Shown: positions 38,889-50,908 of the stretch, in pieces
Numbering within the stretch: the stretch's first letter is position 1
How the letters are laid out: each line of letters opens with the position of its first letter
NCBI GenBank assembly: GCA_949361645.1
Contig: OX442425.1
Span: 627,832 to 691,831 of the forward strand
Direction: 5' to 3'
DNA from: Spongilla lacustris
Taxonomy: Eukaryota; Porifera; Demospongiae; Spongillida; Spongillidae
DNA length: 64,000 nucleotides
Translations under genes and position numbers: made by a program
The notes under the pieces: model-generated
Seen by the model: only the letters and a program-made list of their open reading frames with translations
The model's database searches: none
Told to the model about the DNA's origin: nothing

Positions 38889-40954
38889 ATGGCTACTCCA
38901 GGACCCTCGACAACACCGGACTTCCAACTGATTGCGCAGCATGCTCGCTTTGAGCTTGGAGATATATTGGACCAGACGGATGGTACGAAAGACGTTGTCA
39001 TTCAGAGCGAACTGATGTCACTCCTCAATCATATTGCCAATGTAAAATTTCTCAAAAGGTACATGCAGACGATAAATAGGTCCATCAGCATAGGCAAGCT
39101 GGGGTGTGGGGAGGGGGTGCAAGAATGCTCGTGGCGTCCAAAGTTTCATTTAGTGACTTATAGTAACATTACAAGGTGGCTTCCCCCTCCCCGTGACTCG
39201 CTTGTGTTTTCACGCACGCGACGTGTGCTGTATATATGAGGGGTTTTGTGTTTATGTGTCTGCATGCGTGTGTATGTGTCTGCATGTGTTTGAGGGCGGG
39301 CACATTTATTTAGACCCTCTCCCCCTCCCCCTCCCCCTCCCCCCCTCCCCAACACAGCCACAAGGTGGACAAAATTTATCGGCTCGCGCGGCATATGAGG
39401 GCACCGGGCTACCAACGCTACTACATTGTGCGTCCTGATATCCACTCCACCTCTGTCATTGCCAACAACATAGCCGAGGACAAGAGAGATGGTGTGATAG
39501 TGGTGTATCACGTGATCTTTGTACCGCGGAAGCTGGCCTGCTGCGACCTGATACTGGAGGTCGAAGGTGTCTACGGCCAGGTCAGCATTCACGAGTGGAA
39601 CCTCTACCTTATCCCCCTGGACGGACACATACTGTCCCTCGAGGTGCCAGAGACAACGCAAGCCCTGTATGTCCATGGGGACCACACCCTACTGCACTCT
39701 GTGGCGCAGTCTGTCCTCCAGTTGGAAGTGATGTTCGGAGGCATACAGACCTTTCAGAGCAAGGGCGAGCTGTCCAATAACGTCAGGGAGCTGCTGGACA
39801 GGCTGAGGGAGGCGTACAAAATCACCGACGACGGAGGGAAAACCCCTGAAATATCGGAACTTATCATGATTGACCGCAGCGCCGACATGGTCACACCCCT
39901 GTGTTCACAGATGACATACGAGGGGATGCTGGATGACGTTCTTCGGATCCGTAACGGGTTCATTGAGGTGACAAAGGAATTGACAGGGAGGCTGAGAGAC
40001 ACTAAAGTCCTGGTCAACTCCACTGACCCCGTGTACAAGTTAATACGGGGAAAGTTGTTTGGTGACGCGCCCCGCATCTTGTCCAAACTGACGCAGGAGT
40101 TGAAAGGTGATTATGCCACAGAGAAAAAAGCTAGCAGCATTAGTGATCTTAAGAAGTTTGTGGAACTGCTGCCAGAACTAAAGAAGAAACATGAGTCCCT
40201 TTCCACGCACTTGCAGGTGAGCGAGAGAATCGTCCTTACGAGGAAAAGGGAAGACTTCAAGAGACAGCTAGGCTACGAGCGGGCCATCCTGGAAGGTCAG
40301 GACACAGGGATGATAGTTGAGTACATAGAGGAATGCATTCAACGACAGGTGTCCTCTCTTATGCCTATACGCCTCCTGTGTCTGCTGTCACTGACCAGTG
40401 GTGGCATCAAGTCTAAGTACTACCAGTCCTTGAAGATTCAATACCTGCAGAGCTATGGCTACAACCAACTTTCCACCTTCTACACCCTGGAGCAGCTGGG
40501 TCTACTGAGGGAGAGAACGGGCGACCAAGCCACCTATCAGAGCAGCTTCAAGCAGCTGAACAAGGCCCTCAAACTCGTCCCTAAATACGCCTCTCCCGAC
40601 GACATGGAGCGCGCCAATGACATGTCCTACGTGTTTGGCGGTGCGTATCTTCCACTCAGCTGCGCGGCCGTCAAGAGCGTTATAGAGAATGGCAGCTGGG
40701 AGGAGATGAATATAATTGGCAAGATATGGCGAGGTCCAGCCTTCTCGAGCCGTGTCACTACGAAAAAGAAGGAAAAGGGCGCAAAGCTAGGGCAGGGCTG
40801 GCGCACCGTCATAGTTTATTTCATTGGAGGGTGCACGTTTTCAGAGATCAATGCTCTGCAACGCCTTGGCGAAGAACTGCAATGCAAGATAATTGTGGCT
40901 ACCACGAACCTTATCAACGCCACTACCCTCTTGGAAAGTCTTGTGAAAAATTAA
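38889..40954 (+). CDS. VPS33B: VPS33B, Sec1/Munc18-family vesicle tethering protein
   Basis: Two exons, 38889-39058 and 39358-40954, phase 2 junction, 588 aa. SM proteins of the VPS33 group bind SNAREs; VPS33B works with VIPAS39 in endosome/lysosome-related trafficking. The match is closer to VPS33B than VPS33A by segments I recall: IANVKFLKR followed by HKVDKIYRL, LCSQMTYEGMLDD, IEECIQRQVSSLMPIRLLCL, LKIQYLQSYGYNQL, DMSYVFGGAYLPLSC and IVYFIGGCTFSEINAL. The single intron contains a short CCCCCT-rich tract before its acceptor. A long second exon with no further introns contrasts with the many small exons of neighbouring genes. Confidence 0.93.
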
Positions 40955-41275
40955 CACAATCGAATAAGAATTTTTTAATAAGATATCTGCATGATGTGTA
41001 TGTATGTATATTATACAGTACAAGAGGTTTGTCTTTAGAGGTATGAAATATAGGAATTTAGATATACGGTAATGTCAGTAAATCACAACAGCCCCTCTGG
41101 CAAACTAATTTTCAGTGTTTGGCCTTAATTCATTTACATCCATTATTTCTAAAAACAATTGAATGAAGTAAACGTATCTCTACGCAGAACTTGTACACAG
41201 CATTATCAACTAAACCCCCCAAAATTCACATGGTCAAAGGTTTACACTCAAGAGCAACAAACCCCAAGGCAGTTT

Positions 41276-42044
41276 TCAATGTCTGTGCCTTGGCCTGCCT
41301 GGCAGAGGCCCTTGGGGCTCAACATTCGATTTGGGGTTCTGTATGGTCTCATCGACGGAGAGGATGAGGCAAGCGGCTTCGCAGGCAGCAGTGATGGCAT
41401 TGGTCTTCATCATGGCTGGCTCCCACACACATGCCTCAAAGTTGTCTGCGATGGTCTCCTTGGTGATGTCCACACCATACCACATGTTTCCAGCTGCGTT
41501 GGAGGTGAATGGAACAATATGCTTCGTTTAAATCGAAAGGAACAAGAATATTAAAGCAAGGAGTATAACATTGCAAACCTTTGGCGTGCTTCTCCCTCAG
41601 CCTGTTCAAAATGTTGATCGAATCAAATCCAGCATTGTCACACAGCTGCCTAGGAATGACTTCAAGCGCCTTGGCAACAGCGTTTATGATAAGCTGCTCT
41701 TTGCCAGCAATGGTACGGGCATACTCGCGCAGATACTTGCTCAGCTCCATTTCAATTGCACCTCCACCTGAATGGGAAAAGAATTAAGTATATTTGTTCA
41801 CCCTCTCATTATCTCATTCCCTCATGACCTCAGGCCCCTCCCACATAATTCTTATCCTCCCGTCCTCATCCCCAGTCTCATACCAGCCACCACAGAGTCG
41901 TTCTTCAGTGTCCGCCTCACTATCATGATGGCATCGTGCAGGGACCTTTCTGTCTCCTCGATGAACTGTTCGGCTCCTCCCCTCAGTATGGCGGTACAGG
42001 TCTTGGCCTGCGGACAGCCAGTTAGTATGTTATACCTGCAGGTG

Positions 42045-42085
<41 letters not shown>

Positions 42086-45000
42086 TAGAAGTATTAGACA
42101 TTGAAATGGACGGCTCCCCTCTGGTCATCAAATAACCATAACGTAAACAAAAGCCAACTTTTGTATCCACACCTTATCACTCCCTATATCACATCCACAA
42201 CTTATAACACCCACACCTTATCACTCCCTATAACACATCCACACCTTATCACTCCCTATAACACATCCACACCTTATCACTCCCTATAACACATCCACAC
42301 CTTATCACTCCCTATAACACATCCACACCTTATCACTCCCTATAACACATCCACACCTTATCACTCCCTATAACACATCCACACCTTATCACTCCCTATA
42401 ACATATCCACACCACCTTATCACTCCCTATAACATATCCACACCTTATCACTCCCTATAACATATCCACACCACCTTATCACTCCCTATAACATATCCAC
42501 ACCACCTTATCACTCCCTATAACATATCCACACCACCTTATCACTCCCTATAACATATCCACACCACCTTATCACTCCCTATAACATATCCACACCACCT
42601 TATCACTCCCTATAACACATCCACACCTTATCACTCCCTATAACATATCCACACCTTATCACTCCCTATAACATATCCACACCACCTTATCACTCCCTAT
42701 AACATATCCACACCACCTTATCACTCCCTATAACATATCCACACCACCTTATCACTCCCTATAACATATCCACACCACCTTATCACTCTCTATAACACAT
42801 CCACACCTATCACTCCTCCCCATCCTGCTAAATCCTCACTAGTCCACTCCCCATTCCTCAGTTGGAGGACCACCCCATCCCACCTCTCTCCTCCCCACCC
42901 CACCTCTCTCCTCCAATCTGCTGCTCTTCAAACAGCTCACAACGCCCCAGCACATCGTCGGTAAGCTTGTTGATGGACGTCTGGATGGCTCCACCACAGG
43001 CCTTCATGGTACGTCTAAGGTCCTCTTCTGGAACACGACCGGCACAGAACACGTCCCTATCAGCAAAGTACTGGGTGGCCACATCTCCAATGGGCAGCTT
43101 TGAGAACACGACCTTGGCACCACTCTTGACTATCTTGTCAAGCTTCTCGTAGAGTATGGTCCACTCAGCATCAACGATCGACTGGTATTCCTTATTAAGG
43201 CACACAGAATCAAATCAATAACACACAAGAGGCATGCTAACACAAAGGCATGCTAACACAAAGGCATGCTAACACAAGGGCATGCTAACACAAGGGCATG
43301 CTAACACAAGGGCATGCTAACACAAGGACATGCTAACACAAGGACATGCTAACACAAGGGCATGCTAACACAAGGGCATGCTAACACAAGGGCATGCTAA
43401 CACAAAGGCATGCTAACACAAGAGGTTATTCCAAATGACACACTACCTCCAAACTCCACCCTCACCATACCTCCACCCTCCACACTCTCCACTCTCACCA
43501 TACCTCCACACTCACCACCCTCACCATACCTCCACCCACATTATACCTCCACTACCTCACCATACCTCCACCCACATTATACCTCCACACCCTCACCATA
43601 CCTTCACCCACATTATACCTCCACACCCTCACCATACCTCCACTCCCCACCCTCACCATACCTCCAACTCCCCACCCACATTATACCTCCACACCCTCAC
43701 CATACCTCCACACTCTCCACCCTGACTTCTGCATTCTCCTTCTCAGCCTTCAGCTCCAACTCTATATTTAGAAGAGCTATTTTCGGCTGTGTGTACTTCT
43801 TCGGTTGCATCTCAAATCCCGCATAGGAGAAGGTCTTCTTGAAGGCCACACCCGCTATAAGCTGCGAGTCCTAAAAGAATCACCAACCAAACTGAAGTGT
43901 ACTCCAGTTGTACATTCCTACATTAACCACAACATATTTGAACAATCTGGCCCAAGCGTACCCACACTACCATCTCAGACTTCTTCCTAACTTTATATAC
44001 TGCTAGCAGCCACCAACAGGTTGCCAAATCCAAATAGTCACCCTTTAATTCTGCATCGTTGGGACGATATGACCTCTCAAAGTGGTGACCTTATGCATGT
44101 GTTTGTACTGTGTGCTTCCTCTCTTGTACAAATTACAGTTGTTGCATCCATGTGGTCTAGTGAACAATTTTAGTATCAATTGAAAGCCCTCTCATAGGGT
44201 CATAGGGGTATTAGAATGGCAGAAAAGTTAATACCAGTTATTAAGCAGCCCCATCCACTTGTGTTTGTTTGGTTCCTGAGTGCATTGCCAATCCAAATCC
44301 CACCAAAATTATACCACATCAACTTCATTGCATGGGAAATTGGTATAAAGAGTGGGATGGCCATGGAATCACGTGGGACATGAGGAAATAGTATCTTTTA
44401 GGAGCATAACCTGGGCATTTCTATGGAAGGTAGCCCTCTGTATAAAGTGTTGATACAGTACGGCGTTGTGGTCTGTTACCTAATGTCCCACGTGATTCCA
44501 TGGCCATCCCACTCTTTATACCAATTTCCCATGCAATGAAGTTGATGTGGTATAATTTTGGTGGGATTGGGATTGGCAATGCACTCAGGAACCAAACAAA
44601 CACAAGTGGATGGGGCTGCTTAATAACTGGTATTAACTTTTCTGCCATTCTAATACCCCTATGACCCTATGAGAGGGCTTTCAATTGATACTAAAATTGT
44701 TCACTAGATCACATGGATGCAACAACTGTAATTTGTACAAGAGAGGAAGCACAGTACAAACACATGCATAAGGTCACCACTTTGAGAGGTCATATCGTCC
44801 CAACAATGCAGAACTAAAGGGTGACTATTTGGATTTGGCAACCTGTTGGTGGCTGCTAGCAGTATATAAAGTTAGGAAGAAGCCTGAGATGGTAGTGTGG
44901 GTACGCTTGGGCCAGATTGTCCCTATTCGCAAAGCTGTGGCCAAGGTTTCGCTACCACCACTCTGCTCTGTAGTGATGTGCTTCTCCATCAAGGCTCATG

Positions 45001-47635
45001 TGTTTAATGAATTTATACCAATTTCTCACCACAGCATGTGCTCTGGCCTCTTGGTCATATGTATCTGTATAAAGGCCAGCATACACAGGTTGACTTGTCA
45101 CATGCAACTCCAATGAATATGGGTAAAAGTTAGGTAAACCATCAGTGAACTATAGAATTATGGAACTTTTAACCATATTCATTTGAGTTGCATGCAACAA
45201 GTCGCCCCCATGTATGCCACCCAGCCTTTGGTTCCACACGTGTGCATTAGTCTACTGATTGAAGTAATGGTGATTACAAAACTCCAATGACAATCATCGT
45301 TATACATTTAGGTCTGGGTACGAGACTACGCAGTTATGGCGCTTATGCAATCATTAATTATTCACAGGTGCCCTGCAAAGGTTAATGGGTTGGCAACATG
45401 TACTGCTCCTCCCACCCTACTACATTCCAAGACTTTCCTCCAAGTGAAAGTGTTTTTATCCATGCTTAATGCAAAAATCCATTAACTCAATTTACAACTC
45501 TGCACAACACCACATTCTTCAAACCATCTAATGGTTTGTGTTTAGTACCCAACCAGTTAAAATGGAATTCCCCCCCCCCCCCCCCCCCCCCACCTTTCAT
45601 GCCCTTGTTTCTGACAGGGAATTTTTTTTTTCTCTCAACAAGACTAACGACTTGATGTTAGGACACAAGCAGCAGGTGGATGGATGTACATGACTCAAAT
45701 CGCTAAAGTATCTCCATGGCCCCCCAACTCAGAAGCCTTCTTGACATTTACCTCTAAAGAGCCCCCCATGGACACTAACCTCCAAAGAGCCCACCTGGAC
45801 ACTAACCTCCAAAGAGCCCCCCCTGGACACTAACCTCCAAAGAGCCCCCACTGGACACTAACCTCCAAAGAGCCCACCTTGACACTAACCTCCAAAGAGC
45901 CCCCCCTGGACACTAACCTCCAAAGAGCCCCCCCTGGACACAAACCTCCAAAGAGCCCCCCCTGAACACTTACCTCCAAAGAGCCCCCCTGGACCTTCTT
46001 GATACCGATCATGTTTAGAGGCAGGAGCTCATCAAGCAACATTACAGCATCAACGACCATCTTGGAAAAGAAACCTTTCTGGTGTGCGATCAGCTTTGAA
46101 TTCAGTGCAGTGGACGCACACTTCTCAAGCAAGCTACGCTGCTCTCTGCAGAGGGAGGAGTGAGGAGGGGGCAGAGGGAGGAGAGGGGGCAGAGGGAGGG
46201 GAGGGGCAGAGGGAGGGGTGGGGGCAGAGGGAGGAGAGGGGGCAGAGGGAGGAGAGGGGGCAGAGGGAGGGGAGGGGAGGGGAGGGGCAGAGGGAGGGGA
46301 GATGAGGGGCAGAGGGAGGAGAGGGGAGGGGCAGAGGGAGGAGAGGGGAGGAGCAGAGGGAGGAGAGGGGGCAGAGGGAGGGGTGGGGGCAGAGGGAGGA
46401 GAGGGGGCAGAGGGAGGAGAGGGGGCAGAGGGAGGGGAGGGGAGGGGCAGAGGGAGGGGAGATGAGGGGCAGAGGGAGGAGAGGGGAGGGGCAGAGGGAG
46501 GAGAGGGGGCAGAGGGAGGGGTGGGGCAGAAGGAAGCATAGATGGTTGAAGGTGTGGCAGAACACTAAACTTCTGAGAATCACTGATGGATCACATACGT
46601 GTATTTGTGCTACTGAAAGATAACAACACCCCAAGTGTCCAGGTGACACTGATGAGGTACCCCAAGTGTCCAGGTGACACTGATGAGGTACCCCAAGTGT
46701 CCAGGTGACACTGATGAGGTACCCCAAGTGTCCAGGTGACACTGATGAGGTACCCCAAGTGTCCAGGTGACACTGATGAGGTACCCCGAGTGTCCAGGTG
46801 ACACTGATGAGGTACCCCGAGTGTCCAGGTGACACTGATGAGGTACCCCGAGTGTCCAGGTGACACCGATGAGGTACCCCGAGTGTCCAGGTGACACCGA
46901 TGAGGTACCCGAGTGTCCAGGTGACACTGATGAGGTACCCTGAGTGTCCGGGTGACACTGATGAGGTACCCCGAGTGTCCAAGTGACACTGATGAGGTAC
47001 CCCGAGTGTCCAGGTGACACTTTTACCATTTCCAGATAGGTGCAGGCATAGTGCCAACTAGTTAATGATTCCCATGCTCAAATCTTTTATAAACGTGTAC
47101 AACCTCCTTACTGTATCTGAAGAAGCTGTAACATTACCACTAACCAATGAACCCGATTGTCTATTGTATTTCCTGTTCTATTGTAAGTGGGCCAGCCAGC
47201 CTCTCTCTTCTGGGTGATCACATATGCACACATGCTGGATCATCAGGGTGCACAGGCTGGATCATCAGGGTGCACACACACATGCTGGATCATCAGGGTG
47301 TACACACACATGCTGGATCACCAGGGTGCACACATGCTGGATCATCAGGGTGCACACAGGCTGGATCATCAGGGTGCACACACACAGGTTGGATCATCAG
47401 GGTGCACACACACAATGCTGGATCATCAGGGTGCACACATGCTGGATCATCAGGGTGCACACATGCTGGATCATCAGGGTGCACACACACACATGCTGGA
47501 TCATCAGGGTGCACACATGCTGGATCATCAGGGTGCACACATGCTGGATCATCAGGGTGCACAGGCTGGATCATTAGGTGCACACACACATGCTGGATCA
47601 TCAGGGTGCACACACACATGCTGGATCATCAGGGT

Positions 47636-47683
<48 letters not shown>

Positions 47684-48322
47684 GCTGGATCCTATGAATA
47701 CACTCACGCTGGATTATCCCGTCTGACATGTGTTGCAATCTCCTTGATCCTCTGTAGAGCCACCTGCGATGCCTTTCTGATCCCACGTACAATGACCTGA
47801 GGATGGACATCATCTTCCACAAAGGTCTTGCAGTTTTTAAGAATTTCAGCCGCAAGCAGAACAACAGATGTAGTTCCATCTCCCACCTGTTAATGTTAGA
47901 GGAAAGATCAAAATCTTCTGCGAGTAGGACACAATAACGTGCCTCTGCGTCTTGGGATAGTGAGATATCAACCAGAGACTTTGCAGCTGGATGCACTACG
48001 TCCAGTAACTTCATTATGGTGGCTCCATCATTTGAAATAGTTGTCTTCCCTGTTCGCGGTCATTAATCGTTACCTGTCTTCACGCGCACGGCCGTTTCAC
48101 TCACCGTGACCATCCACAATGAGTTTGTCCATACCCCTCGGCCCCAGTGTGGTCGCCACAGCCTCTGCGACTATCTCGCATGCGTTGATGTTGCTGATGA
48201 TCTGGGGCTTCCCTTGAGAGGTGTCCGTACCTTCCTTCAGAAGGATAATTTGCGCTGGCTTTTCGACGAAGACGAGAAATGAACCCAGTTCACATCACAA
48301 CGGCTTGGATCCTTACCATCAT
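41276..48322 (-). CDS. CCT7: T-complex protein 1 subunit eta (CCT7)
   Basis: Group II chaperonin subunit, part of the CCT/TRiC ring that folds actin and tubulin. Minus-strand exons: 48317-48322 (Met-Met only), 48105-48258, 47943-48049, 47708-47886, 45974-46145, 43706-43870, 42904-43190, 41884-42035, 41579-41767, 41276-41493. They give 542 aa (human 543). Conserved parts: [168 protein letters not shown] and [17 protein letters not shown]. Exon 3 ends at a GC donor (GAG|GCACGT). Introns 4-7 all carry repeats related to their own splice sites. Confidence 0.95.
42045..42083 (-). repeat. Poly-G run (~36 G) near CCT7 exon 8 acceptor
   Basis: An uninterrupted G run on the plus strand (poly-C on the coding strand) just upstream of the acceptor at 42036. 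Confidence 0.95.
42150..42830 (-). repeat. ~27-30-bp minisatellite, CCT7 intron 7
   Basis: About 23 copies of CACACCTTATCACTCCCTAT plus AACACATC or AACATATC; some units have an extra CAC. Confidence 0.95.
43215..43425 (-). repeat. 16-bp minisatellite, CCT7 intron 6
   Basis: About 13 copies of GCATGCTAACACAAGG. Confidence 0.95.
43450..43725 (-). repeat. Array of CCT7 exon 6 donor copies
   Basis: On the coding strand the exon ends GTGGAGAGTGTGGAG followed by donor GTATGGTGAGG. The intron then repeats GTGTGGAGGTATGGTGAGG, alternating with GTGGAGGTATAATGTGGGT, about 15 times. The distal end even regains GTGGAGAGTGTGGAG. Confidence 0.85.
43942..44920. mobile_element. Large fold-back element, ~430-bp arms
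   Basis: The left arm starts ACAATCTGGCCCAAGCGTAC and the right arm ends with its inverted copy at 44920. The arms are nearly identical over about 430 bases, around a ~100-base loop (44375-44480). There is no transposase and no coding potential apart from spurious ORFs in the arms. It lies in CCT7 intron 5, away from the exons. Confidence 0.85.
45066..45235. mobile_element. Palindromic MITE-like element in CCT7 intron 5
   Basis: Left GCATACACAGGTTGACTTGT and ATGCAACTC have inverted partners GAGTTGCATGCAACAAGTC and ATGTATGCC on the right. The inner arms (GAATATGG, CCATATTC) also pair. Confidence 0.55.
45745..45990 (-). repeat. 26-bp array of CCT7 exon 5 donor copies
   Basis: The exon ends GGGGGGCTCTTTGGAG followed by GTAAGTGTTC. 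The intron continues with about eight more copies of CCAGGGGGGGCTCTTTGGAG plus GTTAGTG or GTTTGTG, each an exon tail joined to a donor. Confidence 0.95.
46150..46540 (-). repeat. Purine/pyrimidine array at the CCT7 exon 5 acceptor
   Basis: On the coding strand, units of CCCTCTCCTCCCTCTGCCCC run into the real acceptor CTCCTCCCTCTGCAG at 46146. Confidence 0.9.
46620..47025 (-). repeat. 31-bp minisatellite, CCT7 intron 4
   Basis: About 13 copies of AGGTACCCCAAGTGTCCAGG plus TGACACTGATG. Two sub-variants (CCCAAG and CCCGAG) cluster in separate halves. Confidence 0.95.
47222..47700 (-). repeat. ~26-bp array related to the CCT7 exon 4 donor, then (CA)n
   Basis: Coding-strand units GATGATCCAGCATGTGTG resemble the exon 4 end GATAATCCAGC plus donor GTGAGTG. 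About 17 units are followed, nearer the exon, by (GT)n on the coding strand. Confidence 0.85.
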
Positions 48323-49686
48323 CTTGTCTCTATGACGCTACGGGGTCGTTTTTATAATAATAGCACGTGGAGTGTCGCCTGACCTCGCCTGCTCTTTCGC
48401 GCTCGATTATGTAATCTACCATGAAACGTCCCGCCCCTAAACGATTTTTTTTGGGGGGTGGGGGTGGGGGGTGGGGTTCATACTTTTGCACAGGCTGTTT
48501 ATTCATGAACGCCTAGATCGCTTTATTCGCATTTCAGTTAAGAGCATTTGACTCATTTAAGCTGCTGGGCGGGTCGATCACCTCGACAGCAGCCTCTTTT
48601 GCTCATTTGCAGACATCGTCCTTGACTTGTTGCGCAGTGCTTGAAAGTGGTATCGTCCTTGCCGGCCCCCATATCGCCTCAGCACCCTTTCGTGACACTG
48701 CATCTGCAGCTAAAGAGAATGGTAGGTTTGTGTGCATGTGTGTAAGCTCGTGCCGAATTGCGCTTGTAGCTTTGCGCGTGTCTGCAGCTATACACACGTA
48801 CGCACACCCATACGCACATAAAAGAACGTACAGGACAGTGGCTGTGTGCAGAAATGTGGCGCGTAGACGGTGTTAGAGCAGCAAAGCGACGTGATGGTTT
48901 CGTGGGTTTTGGTGGTGGCGGGGGAGGGTCTGATTTTTTCACCCCGCCGCACGCCACAATACCTTACTCAACGAAGCGGAGTCAGAATCCATGGAGCTGC
49001 TGACTAGAACCCTCGCGTGCAGCGCAGTGCGACGTGGGACCGATGGTGAGGAGCTTTTCACGAGCCATGTCGCTAATGTTACGATTTCGAAAGGGACGAA
49101 CGTTCTTAAGGTTGGCGCTTCTTATGTGCAATAGACTCGGGCTTGGCGAGATGACGTTCGGTTAGTAAACTTGGGGGTGTTTTTTTCTATTTTCAGTTTA
49201 AAGTTTTAAAAGCCTGTGGTTTTCTGTGGACACATACGTAGAATGAGACCTCTTAGCAGTTTTCGAATCTCCAAAAGATGGTTAGGATACTATGTTTAAT
49301 ACGTGAGTGGATGGATCAGCGTGGAGTTAATGATCGGACAGCCTGCATCTATTGCTTCGTACTCTACCTAATTACGGGCAACTATAGTGCAGTTGGTAGC
49401 TGTATCTTAATAACTCACTTTGCAGACCTCATTGCCCCCTGTTCTCTCTCTGTATGCACCCCCCCTCCCCCCCCCCTCAGTACCCTTCCCTCAGTAAACC
49501 TCCCCACTTTCTCTGCCACCCTCTCCCTCCCTCCCTCTTCATGTTGGGGGTGTTGTGCACATATACGTTTGAATTGTATTCATCTTGTTGGTTTAGATAA
49601 ATATCTCAATGTCAAGGTTAATTTGCTTGTAAGGTGTTATAGTCAACAAGACGGGAGAGTGTTCGCAGGGCAAAGAAGGAGGGACC
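48323..49686. other. CCT7-EBF intergenic region / EBF 5' region
   Basis: Upstream of both genes. Contains a T/G-rich stretch at 48445-48475. Open segments such as one starting MELLTRTLACSAV at 48991 end at a GT donor (GTGAGG) and might be an upstream EBF exon, but the phase to the next exon does not fit. I see no other gene. Confidence 0.4.
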
Positions 49687-50862
49687 ATGGTAATGTCCTC
49701 ACTTTTAACACAGTTTCCCTTCCTCCCTCCCCTCCCCTTTCTTCACACCCTTCATGCAGAACTATACAGGAGATTTGAATGAAGTGGACCCCTCCCCCTA
49801 CAGCTCCCTCAGTCCTATGGATGGCGCTGTCTCGCTGAGTCCATGCGATTCAGTTGGCCACACAGAGCAGCTTGTTGGCAAAATGTAAGCCCCTCCCCCT
49901 TCTTGGGCCTTCACAATAGCAACTGTGCAAAGCTATAGCAACCTGTTTTTTTTTTTTTCAACAAGCACTTGCGCAATGCTTTTGGCCAAGAATTTACTTC
50001 CATGCCTCCAGGCCTCTTCAGAGGGCTGAGCAAAATTCACACAGCTATTCATTACAACCAGCCTGTGTAGTAACTTATAAATTCTGTGGTCTTGTCACTA
50101 CAACCGTTAGTATTTTGGCATAGTACACTTGTAATTTGATGCATTGCACAAGAGTCTGGAGCTCGCATGTAGGTTCCCATGCAGCAGAAGCGTGCGAGCA
50201 CACTCACACCTGTGCCACTCACACTCACACACACGTACCCTCCTCTCACAGGCCGCCACATTCCATAGTTGTGGCACATTTTCAGAAGCAGCCTCCTGAC
50301 AACATGAGGAAGAGCAACTTCTTTAATTTTGAAGTGCAGCTCTTCGACACCAACAGTCAGGTCATTGAGATATGCAAGGCCAACTTCAATGACTTCTATG
50401 ACAGCCACGAGGTGAGAGTAGAGTCCCCAGCCCTTGTGCAACAATCCTCTAAATTTGCAGCAGGGCCAAGAATATCGAAATGGACTTATCTACAAGCTCA
50501 CTGTTAAATACGCAGATGGTGAGTACACACCGCCCAGCTGTTTCCCATCACCCCTTCCTACCTCCCCTCTCTCCTCCCACTCCACCTTTCCTCATCACTT
50601 CCCTCACATTCTCTTCATAAAGGTGTGCAAAAGGAGGAGGAGTTGTATGTGAGACTCATCGACTCCACTACAAAGCAGGTTAAGTACCATGTCTGTTGTA
50701 GTACCTTATACACTTTGGGTTAGGCTGTCTGCCTTCTACCATCATACTTTCCCCAAAAGAAAACGTTAACAATGGAGGGAGGGAGGGAGGAGGGGTGTGG
50801 GGGTGGGGGGGAGACTTTTAGTGCATCCCCATGATAAGGTGATCACCAGTCAAATGGAAAGA

Positions 50863-50908
<46 letters not shown>

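Noticed and set aside
46134..47057. 307-codon minus-strand ORF over two arrays in CCT7 intron 4
   Set aside because: Only repeat translation; it does not match any part of the CCT7 protein and no domain is seen.
48991..49046. MELLTRTLACSAV ORF as the EBF first exon
   Set aside because: Ends in phase 1 at a GTGAGG donor, whereas the next sure exon (49760) needs phase 0; kept only as a note.
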